Origin: Jiulongibacter sp966250325
GTDB taxonomy: Bacteria; Bacteroidota; Bacteroidia; Cytophagales; Spirosomataceae
DNA: 64,000 nucleotides
NCBI GenBank assembly: GCA_966250325.1
Contig: CBINGY010000005.1
Location: 74,148 to 138,147, forward strand
Direction: 5' to 3'
The position numbers and the translations under genes were made by a program. The notes below the pieces were generated by a model. The model was not told the origin of the DNA, ran no database searches, and was given only the letters and a program-made list of their open reading frames with translations. How positions within the stretch are numbered: the first letter of the stretch is position 1; each line of letters starts with the position of its first letter. Shown in pieces: positions 34,575 through 42,920 of this stretch.

Positions 34575-34900
34575 AAAATCATCTGATCAGCTCTCACGTT
34601 TTTAAAGAAAAAATCGGTTCGTTGATAGCTTGCCTGATCGTATATCATAGGTGACAAATACAGGTCATTTTTGAGGTTATATTGGAGTAGCACATCTGAA
34701 AGTTTCTCGTATTCTTTCCATCTGTCTTTGAGGTTCATTTTTTTCAGAATGACCATTAAGTCCACATCTGAACCTTCTTTGAAATCTCCTCTGGCGTACG
34801 AACCAAAAAGTATCAAGTCGGAAAACTGAGAACCATAGATTTTTTTTAAATCTTTTTTGAAATCATTCAATATGTCTAAAACCTCCTTCTGTGACTTCAT
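34571..34900 (-). CDS. Minimal nucleotidyltransferase (MNT) domain protein, likely antitoxin
   Basis: The 109-residue protein has the polymerase-beta-like nucleotidyltransferase signature GSYARGDFKEGSDVDLMVI (residues ~32-50), with the GS and the paired Asp of DVD. In known MNT-HEPN systems this enzyme AMPylates the HEPN partner and neutralises it. Both motifs are intact, so it should be active. It is the first gene of the pair and has its own -7 element. Confidence 0.87.
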   Translation of the reverse strand: MKSQKEVLDILNDFKKDLKKIYGSQFSDLILFGSYARGDFKEGSDVDLMVILKKMNLKDRWKEYEKLSDVLLQYNLKNDLYLSPMIYDQASYQRTDFFFKNVRADQMIL

Positions 34901-34923
34901 ATTACGAAAATGAGTTTTCTATA

Positions 34924-34931
34924 CAAAGATA
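34924..34931 (-). promoter_or_regulatory. -7 element of the MNT-HEPN operon
   Basis: Minus-strand TATCTTTG, exact consensus, 23 bases before the MNT ATG. A TTG lies 17 bases further upstream. Confidence 0.5.
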
Positions 34932-34971
34932 GCTTTTTCAAGTAGCTGCAAGACAAAACATTCTATTTTCC

Positions 34972-34979
34972 TATCTTTG
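34972..34979 (+). promoter_or_regulatory. -7 element of ileS
   Basis: TATCTTTG, exact consensus, 61 bases before the ileS ATG. The leader it defines contains a terminator-like hairpin. Confidence 0.5.
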
Positions 34980-34996
34980 CACCTCATTTTTGAAAG

Positions 34997-35017
34997 GCCT
35001 CTTTGGAGGCATTTTTT
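34997..35017 (+). promoter_or_regulatory. Terminator-like hairpin in the ileS leader (possible attenuator)
   Basis: GCCTC-TTTG-GAGGC forms a 5-bp GC-rich stem with a 4-base loop and is followed by ATTTTTT. It sits between the -7 element and the start codon, where a conditional terminator would act. Confidence 0.5.
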
Positions 35018-35040
35018 GATATAAAACAGCGGAGTTTTTG

Positions 35041-38000
35041 ATGAAATATCCTGAATATAAAGCGGTCAATTACGCGGATGTCGCCGATGAAATCCTTACT
35101 TTTTGGAAAGAGAACGATGTTTTCTCGAAATCCATCACTGAAAGAGAGGGTTACCCTACGTTTACCTTTTACGAAGGCCCCCCTTCAGCAAACGGGACGC
35201 CGGGTATTCACCACGTGATGGCCCGTACTATCAAGGATATTTTCTGTCGCTATAAAACCCTCAAAGGTTTTCAGGTAAACCGCAAAGGGGGCTGGGATAC
35301 GCATGGACTACCCGTGGAACTCCAGGTAGAAAAAGAGCTGGGCATCACCAAGGAAGATATTGGCAAAAAAATCTCGGTAGCTGAATACAACCAGAAATGC
35401 CGCGAAGCGGTGATGCGATTCACCGGTCTATGGGCCGATATGACCGACAAAATGGGTTACTGGGTAGATATGGATGATCCCTATATTACCTATAAAAATG
35501 AGTACATTGAAAGTTTGTGGCATCTGCTTAAAAAGCTGTACGACAAAGGCTTACTCTATAAAGGATATACCATTCAGCCCTATTCACCTGCTGCCGGCAC
35601 CGGACTTTCATCGCACGAACTCAACCAACCCGGTACCTACCGGGATGTGAAAGACACCTCCATGACGGCCCAGTTTAAGGTCAAAAAAGACGGAAAATCG
35701 CAGTTTCTTTTTGATGCAGCCAATAGTGAAGAAGTATTCGTTCTGGCCTGGACCACTACTCCGTGGACACTGCCCTCCAACGCTGCTTTAACAGTCGGAG
35801 CTGGTATTGAATATGCCTTGGTAAAAACTTTCAATCCATATACTCATCTGCCAGTAAATGTGGTGCTGGCCGCTGACCGTCTGGGAGCTTATTTCAATGA
35901 AAAAGGCAAAGATGGAGATTTTGAAGGCTATGCCGCCTCAGATAAAAAAACATTGCCCTGGTCCGTTTTGAAAACCTGTAAAGGCTCCGATCTGGAAGGG
36001 ATTCATTACGAGCAGTTATTGCCCTATGTGCAACCGGAAGAAGGCGATGCCTTCCGCGTAATCACCGGTGATTTTGTGACTACCGAAGACGGTACCGGTG
36101 TAGTGCACACCGCCCCTACTTTTGGAGCAGATGACTTTCGGGTAGCTCAGCAAAACGGGGTACCGGCCATCATGATCAAAGACGAAAATGGCAAAGACAT
36201 GCCGCTGGTGGATAAGAAAGGCCGTTTTGTGAAGGAAGTGACCGATTTCCCGCTGGAATATGTCAAAGCCGAATATTATACCGAAGCCGAGCTGGAAGAA
36301 GAGACCAAAAAGCAGGGTCGGGATAAATACCTTTCGGTAGATGAGCGAATCTCTATCAAACTGAAGGAGGAAAACAGGGCCTTCAATGTGCAGAAATACG
36401 AGCACAGCTACCCTCATTGCTGGCGAACCGATAAGCCTGTTTTGTACTATCCATTGGATAGCTGGTTTATACGTACCACGGCTGTGAAAGATAAGTTGGC
36501 CGCCCTAAACAAAACCATCAACTGGAAACCTGAATCAACCGGAACAGGCCGTTTTGGCAACTGGCTGGAGAATCTGGTAGACTGGAACTTATCCCGTTCA
36601 AGGTATTGGGGTACGCCGCTGCCTATCTGGCGTTCAGAGGACAATGAGGAGGTTTGTATAGGCTCTTTGGAAGAACTGGAAAACGGAATCCGTCATGCAT
36701 TGAAAGACGATGCCCTTTCTGGAGATCAGAAGGCTCAAAATCAGGCATTTCTGGATTTACTTTCCAATGGCGAGGAAGATCTTCACCGCCCTTATGTAGA
36801 TGAGGTTTATCTCGTTTCGGCTTCAGGTAAAGTAATGTATCGCGAGCCGGATTTGATAGATGTGTGGTTTGACTCCGGAGCCATGCCTTACGCTCAGTGG
36901 CACATGCCGTTTGAAAACCAGGAGATTTTTGACAAGGCGTATCCCGCCGATTTCATCTCCGAAGGCGTGGACCAAACCCGCGGTTGGTTCTTCACGCTGC
37001 ATGCCATTGCAGGTATGTTATATGATTCCGTTGCCTTCAAAAACGTGGTTTCTACCGGTCTGGTGCTGGATAAGAATGGCAATAAAATGTCCAAACGTCT
37101 GGGAAATGCCATTGACCCTTTTGAGACCCTGAAAAACTACGGTGCAGATCCTACCCGCTGGTACATGATTACCAACGCCCAACCCTGGGATAACCTGCGT
37201 TTTGACCTGGCCGGCGTGACCGAGGTGCGGAATAAGTTCTTTGGTACACTCACCAACACCTATAATTTCTTTGCTCTCTATGCCAATCTGGATGGCTACC
37301 GCTTCACCGGGAATCCAGATCTGAGTACGTGTACCGAGCTGGATAAGTGGATTTTATCCAGACTTCAGTCGCTCATTAAGGAGGTGGATGCCGCCTATGA
37401 AGACTACGAGCCAACACGTGCGGGCCGGGCTATTCAGGAGTTTGTAAGCGATCAGCTTTCCAACTGGTACGTGCGTCTGGGAAGAAGACGTTTCTGGAAA
37501 GGCGAGATGACGGAAGACAAGAAATCGGCTTACGAGACGCTGGGGCTATGTCTTAAAACCGTCTCGCAGCTGATGTCACCTATTGCCCCCTTTTATGCCG
37601 ACTGGCTCTACAAAAATCTGACCGGCGATGCTGAAAAGCTTTCAGTTCACCTTTCTGATATGCCTGTGGCAAATGAGAGCTGGATCAACGAAGATCTGCA
37701 AACCAGCATGGATTATGCCCAGCGAATCAGTTCTATGATTCACGCTTTGCGAAAAGCCAATAAGCTGAAAGTACGTCAGCCGCTTTCAAAAGTGCTTATC
37801 CCGGTGCTTTCTAAAGATACCCGTCGCCAGATATCTTCGGTAGATGAACTGATCAAAACCGAGGTCAATATCAAAGCCGTGGAATATCTGGATGATGACT
37901 CCGGCGTGCTGAGTAAGAAAGTGAAGCCTAACTTCAAGACACTCGGGCCGAAGTATGGTAAAAACATGAAAGATGTGGCCGCCGCTATCAATGGTATGTC

Positions 38001-38424
38001 AAAAGAAGATTTAAAATTGCTGGAAACAGCGGGTAAGATTGAGTTGGCCGTTGGCGAAATCGAACTCAGTGATGTAGAAATCCAGACGGAAGATCTGCCG
38101 GGCTATCTGACTGCTCAGGATGGCAATTTGACTGTGGCTCTGGATATTACGCTTACGGAAGAGCTGAAACAGGAAGGTATTGCCCGTGATTTTGTCAATA
38201 AAATCCAGAATTACCGTAAAGACAGCGGTTTTGAAGTAACCGATAAGATCAACATCCAGCTTCAAAACAATAACGAAGAACTGGCCAAAGCCATCGCACT
38301 CAACAAAGCCTATATCTGTGAGGAAGTGCAGGCACTTTCGCTGGAAGTGGTTGATAATCTTAGCAATGCCGTGGAGTTGGAGATGGATGAGTTTGTTTTG
38401 GTGGTGAAGGTGGAGGTAGCGTAA
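35041..38424 (+). CDS. ileS: Isoleucyl-tRNA synthetase, type 2, with a GIHH signature in place of HIGH
   Basis: The 1127-residue enzyme charges tRNA-Ile. Its length and the blocks YEGPPSANGTPGIHH and GWDTHGLPVELQVE place it in the eukaryote-like type 2 group. The editing domain (~residues 190-400) contains AWTTTPWTLPSN, the KMSKR loop is NKMSKRLGNA, and the anticodon-binding region follows to ~900 with a long C-terminal extension. The class I signature normally HxGH reads G-I-H-H at residues 55-58, so first and third positions are swapped. ATG 35041 was preferred over the TTG just before it. Confidence 0.96.
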   Translation: MKYPEYKAVNYADVADEILTFWKENDVFSKSITEREGYPTFTFYEGPPSANGTPGIHHVMARTIKDIFCRYKTLKGFQVNRKGGWDTHGLPVELQVEKELGITKEDIGKKISVAEYNQKCREAVMRFTGLWADMTDKMGYWVDMDDPYITYKNEYIESLWHLLKKLYDKGLLYKGYTIQPYSPAAGTGLSSHELNQPGTYRDVKDTSMTAQFKVKKDGKSQFLFDAANSEEVFVLAWTTTPWTLPSNAALTVGAGIEYALVKTFNPYTHLPVNVVLAADRLGAYFNEKGKDGDFEGYAASDKKTLPWSVLKTCKGSDLEGIHYEQLLPYVQPEEGDAFRVITGDFVTTEDGTGVVHTAPTFGADDFRVAQQNGVPAIMIKDENGKDMPLVDKKGRFVKEVTDFPLEYVKAEYYTEAELEEETKKQGRDKYLSVDERISIKLKEENRAFNVQKYEHSYPHCWRTDKPVLYYPLDSWFIRTTAVKDKLAALNKTINWKPESTGTGRFGNWLENLVDWNLSRSRYWGTPLPIWRSEDNEEVCIGSLEELENGIRHALKDDALSGDQKAQNQAFLDLLSNGEEDLHRPYVDEVYLVSASGKVMYREPDLIDVWFDSGAMPYAQWHMPFENQEIFDKAYPADFISEGVDQTRGWFFTLHAIAGMLYDSVAFKNVVSTGLVLDKNGNKMSKRLGNAIDPFETLKNYGADPTRWYMITNAQPWDNLRFDLAGVTEVRNKFFGTLTNTYNFFALYANLDGYRFTGNPDLSTCTELDKWILSRLQSLIKEVDAAYEDYEPTRAGRAIQEFVSDQLSNWYVRLGRRRFWKGEMTEDKKSAYETLGLCLKTVSQLMSPIAPFYADWLYKNLTGDAEKLSVHLSDMPVANESWINEDLQTSMDYAQRISSMIHALRKANKLKVRQPLSKVLIPVLSKDTRRQISSVDELIKTEVNIKAVEYLDDDSGVLSKKVKPNFKTLGPKYGKNMKDVAAAINGMSKEDLKLLETAGKIELAVGEIELSDVEIQTEDLPGYLTAQDGNLTVALDITLTEELKQEGIARDFVNKIQNYRKDSGFEVTDKINIQLQNNNEELAKAIALNKAYICEEVQALSLEVVDNLSNAVELEMDEFVLVVKVEVA

Positions 38425-38473
38425 AATGTTGGTTATTATAACCTGTAAAGACGCTATTTTTAAGTTCTAGAAT

Positions 38474-39151
38474 TCACTTTTTCTTTTCAAATACATACCC
38501 AATCTGCACATTATATACTATGGCAGATTGGGGCGAGTCAAATCTATAGCGATCCAAATCCCGCTTATAGAAAATGGTCACATCCGGGACTTTAGAATAA
38601 TATCCCATATTGAGTTCTGCGAAAAACGTTTGCTTTTTACCTATTCTAAACTTCTGCCCGATACCTATCTGCGGCACTGCATTAAATACCATTTTGTCTA
38701 TTGAAGTGTGAGAAATAGATTGACTAACGGTGTTAGTGTTTTCTGCGGTAGAAGATTTAATACGTCCTGGTATTTGGGTTTTTGAAGTACTGAAACCTAA
38801 CCCAACCGTAAGATATGTCCTCTTTGATGTGAACTCCTGAATAAAATTTATTGGAACTTCCCATGTACGCACACTCCCGAAAATTTCAGCCTCAGCATTT
38901 GCCGTTTGAGAAAAGTCCGCTTGGTAAGAATATGTCAGATTTCTTATACCAATGGAAAGACTACTTTTGTTTTTCAGTGTATGAACATAAGCTAAATCCA
39001 ATCCGACATTAGTGTAATATCTAATCGGCATTTCTGATGTCGCATGATGATAATCTCCCAGGCAGGTATTAAACCCAACTCTTACTTCCTGAGAAAAGAC
39101 AGTTGCAGAGGAAAACAAAAGAGCAAGAATGAGATTATGTTGATTTTTCAT
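38474..39151 (-). CDS. Outer-membrane beta-barrel protein of unknown function
   Basis: The 225-residue product has a signal peptide (MKNQHNLILALLFSSATVFSQ) and a mature part of alternating strands (e.g. LTVGLGFSTSKTQ, FFAELNMGYYSK) ending in NVQIGYVFEKKK, with the penultimate hydrophobic strand usual in outer-membrane barrels. It resembles the small 'outer membrane beta-barrel' porin-like proteins common in this phylum. No specific function is recognised. It converges on ileS. Confidence 0.7.
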   Translation of the reverse strand: MKNQHNLILALLFSSATVFSQEVRVGFNTCLGDYHHATSEMPIRYYTNVGLDLAYVHTLKNKSSLSIGIRNLTYSYQADFSQTANAEAEIFGSVRTWEVPINFIQEFTSKRTYLTVGLGFSTSKTQIPGRIKSSTAENTNTVSQSISHTSIDKMVFNAVPQIGIGQKFRIGKKQTFFAELNMGYYSKVPDVTIFYKRDLDRYRFDSPQSAIVYNVQIGYVFEKKK

Positions 39152-39315
39152 GAGATTATAATTTACATATCGCTTATATTAAGAAAGGAAAAAAATCTCT
39201 GAATGTCAAAATGTTGTACGATAGAAGGAGGTATTAGAACAAATCGAACTTGTTTGTCTGTGTCATTGTCAATTCGACGTTTCATTGCGAATTTCAGGAA
39301 ACTCTCTTAATTACT

Positions 39316-39759
39316 ATGAAATTCCTTGTTAAGACCTTTCTCCTACTGACGCTTCCAATTGTCACTTTCTCCCAGCAAAAAGAAATCATCCAAACCGATA
39401 AAGCTCCCAAAACCATCGGTCCATATAGTCAGGCGGTGAAAGCCAATGGTTTCATTTACGTAGCGGGGCAATTAGGTATTAATCCGGAGACAGGAGCTCT
39501 CGTAGCAGATTCTTTTGAAGTGGAGGTAAAGCATGCCATGGAAAACATAAAGACTATTCTTGAAGCATCAGGAAGTAGTATGGCCGATATTGTGAATACT
39601 ACCGTGTACATCACGGAGCTTTCCAAATTCTCAGTTTTCAATGAGATTTATGGCACCTATTTCAACGAAAATTTCCCAGCCAGAACCACCGTGGGGGCTT
39701 ATACCTTACCCAAAAACGCCCGGATAGAAATTGCCGTGATAGCTCTGGCAAAAGACTGA
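39316..39759 (+). CDS. Secreted RidA/YjgF family protein
   Basis: The 147-residue protein is RidA preceded by a signal peptide (MKFLVKTFLLLTLPIVTFSQ). RidA hydrolyses reactive enamine/imine intermediates. The core shows KTIGPYSQAVKANGFIYVAGQLGI and the active-site arginine in FPARTTVGA, with the conserved C-terminal IEIAVIAL. Cytosolic RidA lacks a signal, so this is the exported form. Upstream ATGs (39250) would bury the signal peptide and were rejected. Confidence 0.88.
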   Translation: MKFLVKTFLLLTLPIVTFSQQKEIIQTDKAPKTIGPYSQAVKANGFIYVAGQLGINPETGALVADSFEVEVKHAMENIKTILEASGSSMADIVNTTVYITELSKFSVFNEIYGTYFNENFPARTTVGAYTLPKNARIEIAVIALAKD

Positions 39760-39769
39760 AATCGCTGAT

Positions 39770-39777
39770 TATCTTTG
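39770..39777 (+). promoter_or_regulatory. -7 element of ppnP
   Basis: TATCTTTG, exact consensus, 24 bases before the ppnP ATG. Confidence 0.5.
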
Positions 39778-39801
39778 CCACATCATAACAAAACATAGGA
39801 A

Positions 39802-40083
39802 ATGATCAACGTAAACGAATACTTTGAAGGAAATGTAAAATCGCTGGGCTACAGCAGAGAAGGAGGTAAATCAACGGTTGGTGTGATGGAACCAGGAGAA
39901 TATACCTTTAACACCGGCAGCCCCGAGGTGATGGTGGTAATTGAAGGCCAAATGGATGTGCAACTGGCCAGTGAAGAAGCCTGGACCACCTATAAAAACG
40001 GTGAAAAATACGATGTGCCCGGCAATTCCTCTTTCAATCTGAAAGTGCCGGTTCAGACTTCTTATCTTTGCCAATACGAGTAA
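39802..40083 (+). CDS. ppnP: Pyrimidine/purine nucleoside phosphorylase (PpnP)
   Basis: This 93-residue single-domain cupin (YaiE/PpnP, DUF1255) phosphorolyses several nucleosides to the free base and ribose 1-phosphate. The sequence matches the family throughout: NEYFEGNVKSLGYSREGG, TVGVMEPGEYTFNTGSPEVM, and VPGNSSFNLKVPVQTSYLCQYE. Length is normal. It has its own -7 element and a strong terminator. Confidence 0.92.
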   Translation: MINVNEYFEGNVKSLGYSREGGKSTVGVMEPGEYTFNTGSPEVMVVIEGQMDVQLASEEAWTTYKNGEKYDVPGNSSFNLKVPVQTSYLCQYE

Positions 40084-40107
40084 GCTATTCCCGTAAAATA
40101 AATTCTG

Positions 40108-40140
40108 CAGCCCTGCCCACTGGCAGGGCTGTTTTCTTTT
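40108..40140 (+). terminator. Rho-independent terminator of ppnP
   Basis: CAGCCCTGCC pairs perfectly with GGCAGGGCTG around CACT, followed by TTTTCTTTT. Confidence 0.9.
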
Positions 40141-40155
40141 CCTAATTTGCCATAG

Positions 40156-41544
40156 ATGAATAAATGGCGGCTTTTTCTGGTATCCATTGTATTGTATGGC
40201 TCTGTACACGGACAGCCACCTCCAGATTCTGCCTTCTACGGAGCCCTTCATTTTCTTAAATCTACTCAGACAGACAGTACCCTCGAGGGAGTTCAATACG
40301 CAGGAGAATGGCCTGTTTACATGGAACTTACCGAGCCTTATTTTTTCATTGGAAGGCGGCAGAAAGCCCGTGATTCCAATTGCTTTACGGTGTCAGCTAT
40401 TCATAATTTTCTCGCAGAAATTTACCTGACAGATACCTCTCTAAGCCAAATTAAGCCCATTTTATCCAAAGCCTTTTCAGAATTAGCCACCTATGCCGAA
40501 GGGCAGGAATATAATTTCTGGAAAAAACTTCCTCCTGTAAAAAACCACAAAATTGGTCGGATTCGTGATGATCTTCCATGGGTACATAGACCTACCCGCT
40601 TCAGCACCAGGTCTCGTTTGGTACAAAAAATGAGCAACGTGGCCAATGATGCCGATGACACCAATCAGGCCAATCTGGCCGTATGGTATCATAATCAGAT
40701 TTTCGGTGATTCATTGAAACTTGCTTCTGCCCGGATTTTCGAAAGATGGACTGATACTCAGAGACAAAACCGTAACTGGTTCAATTACCTGTTTCATACC
40801 AAAAAGAACTCCGGAGCTTACCTTACCTGGCTCGGTCAGGAATATGAGTATGGAATCTGGACTCCGGTGCATGGCTATCTTTCGGTGCTTGGTATTTTTC
40901 TACCAAGCAGCAGCTCTTTCCCCAGGGCATACGTACCCTGGATTCCCTGGGGTGCCAATGACGTATGCCCGGTGGTTAATGCCAATGTGCTTACTTATTT
41001 AGCTGTTTCAAATCAACTCACCGATTCTGAGCCCGCCATGAATTCTGCAAAGATGATTTCTCACATCTGCAAAAAACAAATGTGGGGAACAGGCGGTGTG
41101 TATTATCCGAATGCCTATCAGATCCCCTACGCAGTGGCAAAAGCTTTTAATTCCGGTACAGAGCAGCTTCGTGAGGCTGCGGGATATATTTATCCTTATT
41201 TACAAAAATCCCAACTGGAAAACGGTGCCTTTGTAAGCCGGGAATGGGTGAATAACCGGGATACGGTTCAATCTACAGCAAATGCTTTACATGCTATTCT
41301 TGATCTTGAAGAGAAAGGTTTCCTTTTTGACAAACAGCAAAAGGAGAAGGCAGCGGATTTTCTGCTATCACGAGCAATCGTTGATGAACTTGGCGTTCAT
41401 TGGAACGGCGGACTCTATTTTACAGGCGGTACTGCCCTCAGAAATATCATTCAGTGGCGTTCTGATGCCTACACCACCGCTCTCATAGCCCGCTGTCTTC
41501 AACGCATCCTTCTGAAGAAATCTCCCGTTTTTTTGGTAGATTAA
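40156..41544 (+). CDS. Secreted alpha/alpha-toroid (terpene-cyclase-like fold) protein with DxDD motif
   Basis: The 462-residue protein has a signal peptide (residues 1-19, ending SVHG). The rest is helical and Trp/Tyr-rich with repeated short helices, such as NVANDADDTNQANLAVWYH (DADD at 165-168) and STANALHAILDLEEKG in the C-terminal half, as in squalene-cyclase/prenyltransferase-like alpha/alpha barrels. D-x-D-D followed by Thr is the catalytic acid motif of class II terpene cyclases. Export argues against a classical cyclase, and other toroid proteins use the same fold for glycan lysis or binding. Function not assigned. Confidence 0.6.
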   Translation: MNKWRLFLVSIVLYGSVHGQPPPDSAFYGALHFLKSTQTDSTLEGVQYAGEWPVYMELTEPYFFIGRRQKARDSNCFTVSAIHNFLAEIYLTDTSLSQIKPILSKAFSELATYAEGQEYNFWKKLPPVKNHKIGRIRDDLPWVHRPTRFSTRSRLVQKMSNVANDADDTNQANLAVWYHNQIFGDSLKLASARIFERWTDTQRQNRNWFNYLFHTKKNSGAYLTWLGQEYEYGIWTPVHGYLSVLGIFLPSSSSFPRAYVPWIPWGANDVCPVVNANVLTYLAVSNQLTDSEPAMNSAKMISHICKKQMWGTGGVYYPNAYQIPYAVAKAFNSGTEQLREAAGYIYPYLQKSQLENGAFVSREWVNNRDTVQSTANALHAILDLEEKGFLFDKQQKEKAADFLLSRAIVDELGVHWNGGLYFTGGTALRNIIQWRSDAYTTALIARCLQRILLKKSPVFLVD

Positions 41545-41563
41545 TTTCTATCCTTTACATTTG
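41532..41563 (+). promoter_or_regulatory. Promoter of the TetR-type gene
   Basis: TTTG (41532-41535), 20 bases, then TACATTTG (41556-41563), both exact matches to the Bacteroidota -33/-7 pattern. The -7 element overlaps the operator-like site by one base. Confidence 0.65.
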
Positions 41564-41578
41564 TAAGTGATTACTCAC
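41563..41578 (+). promoter_or_regulatory. Operator-like inverted repeat upstream of the TetR gene
   Basis: GTAAGTGATTACTCAC is an imperfect palindrome (12 of 16 positions symmetric), placed at the transcription start. Its core TAAGTGATTACT recurs upstream of the SDR gene. Confidence 0.6.
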
Positions 41579-41582
41579 ATTT

Positions 41583-42104
41583 ATGACAGAGAAGCAAGAA
41601 AGTATTCTTTATGCAGCCTTGAAACTATTTGCCTCTGAAGGCTACAATGCCACATCTACCAGCAAAGTGGCTAAAGCCGCAGGTGTGTCTGAAGGTTTAA
41701 TTTTCAGGCATTTTGGCAATAAAGAAGGGCTTCTCGAAGCAATTCTTGATCTGGGTAAACAAAAACTTAAAGTTATTTACGCAGACATTGTACTGGAAAC
41801 AGAACCTAAACAAGTCATAAGTAAGTGTTTGCGAATGATTTTTGAGATTCCGGAGGAAGAATATGACTTCTGGAAATTACAATTTAAACTCAAATGGGAA
41901 CTGGCCTTGGTAGATACTTCAAAAATGGCACCGGTGCATTTGAGCCTGAGTAATGCATTCAGGCAACTTGGTTACCATGAGCCCGAAATGGAAGCTACTA
42001 TTCTTCTTCATCTTCAGGAAGGAATGGCTACTGCTTTATTGATGGGTCAGCCTGTGGATAAAGAAAAAACCCTCCGATTTCTCTTGAACAAATACTCCGT
42101 TTAA
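41583..42104 (+). CDS. TetR/AcrR family transcriptional regulator
   Basis: The 173-residue protein has a TetR helix-turn-helix (ESILYAALKLFASEGYNATS, TSKVAKAAGVSEGLIFRHFGNKEGLLEAIL, residues ~4-52) and a helical ligand-binding C-terminal domain. It is followed by SDR and MBL genes in the same direction. Two copies of an operator-like sequence, one at its own promoter and one before the SDR gene, point to autorepression and control of the SDR-MBL pair. The ligand is unknown. Confidence 0.92.
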   Translation: MTEKQESILYAALKLFASEGYNATSTSKVAKAAGVSEGLIFRHFGNKEGLLEAILDLGKQKLKVIYADIVLETEPKQVISKCLRMIFEIPEEEYDFWKLQFKLKWELALVDTSKMAPVHLSLSNAFRQLGYHEPEMEATILLHLQEGMATALLMGQPVDKEKTLRFLLNKYSV

Positions 42105-42123
42105 AAAAATTTATATTAAATAA

Positions 42124-42137
42124 TAAGTGATTACTTA
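42124..42137 (+). promoter_or_regulatory. Second operator-like site, before the SDR gene
   Basis: TAAGTGATTACTTA is palindromic except for one mismatched pair and shares 12 bases with the site at 41563. It ends 6 bases before the SDR ATG. Confidence 0.6.
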
Positions 42138-42143
42138 CTTAAG

Positions 42144-42920
42144 ATGAAAACAGCACTCATCACCGGAGCCAGTTACGGTATAGGACTCGAAATGGCTCGC
42201 ATACATGCCGCCCGCAAAGGCAACCTGGTGCTCGTTGCCAGAAGCGAGGACAAACTTCTGCAAATTAAAAACGAGCTGGAAAGCAAAGAAGGCATTTCCG
42301 TCTATGTACTAGCCAAAGATCTTACCTCTCCAAATGCAGCAAAGGAAGTTTATGATGAAACCCAAAAAGCAGGCATCTCAGTTGATTACCTGATTAACAA
42401 CGCCGGATTTGGTGGCCTGGGTCTCTTTCATGAAAGAGACTGGGAGCTTGACCGCCAGATGATCCAACTTAATGTGATGGTTCTTGCCGAGCTCACCCAC
42501 CATTTTCTGAAAGACATGGTGAAAAGAAATTCAGGTAAAATTCTAAATGTCTCTTCTACAGCTGCCCTTATGCCCGGGCCTCTGCAGGCGGTGTATTACG
42601 CCACCAAGGCTTTTGTCACCTCCTTCAGTAATGCATTAAATGAAGAGTTGTCTGAAACAGCGGTTACTGTTACCGCTCTGATGCCAGGTGCTACCGCAAC
42701 CGAATTTGGCCGGGTATCGGGAATGGACAAAACGTCTCTTTTCAATAAATCGGCTTCAGCTTATGAGGTTGCTCTGGGCGGTTATGAGGCCATGCTTCAG
42801 GGGAAGCTCGACGTATATGCAGGTGTACCTCTCAAATTCAGATGGCAGTTTCCGTTTCTTTCACTAACACCTAAACGCTTTATTCTCAAAACAATTAAAG
42901 CTCTTCAAGAATCTAAATGA
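42144..42920 (+). CDS. Short-chain dehydrogenase/reductase
   Basis: The 258-residue NAD(P)-dependent oxidoreductase has the cofactor motif TGASYGIG (residues 7-14), NNAG, the catalytic Ser in VSSTAAL and YYATKAF (Y-x3-K). It resembles the DltE/YdfG-like group of SDRs that act on acyl or hydroxy compounds. It is under a putative TetR operator and its stop overlaps the start of the MBL gene as ATGA. Confidence 0.9.
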   Translation: MKTALITGASYGIGLEMARIHAARKGNLVLVARSEDKLLQIKNELESKEGISVYVLAKDLTSPNAAKEVYDETQKAGISVDYLINNAGFGGLGLFHERDWELDRQMIQLNVMVLAELTHHFLKDMVKRNSGKILNVSSTAALMPGPLQAVYYATKAFVTSFSNALNEELSETAVTVTALMPGATATEFGRVSGMDKTSLFNKSASAYEVALGGYEAMLQGKLDVYAGVPLKFRWQFPFLSLTPKRFILKTIKALQESK

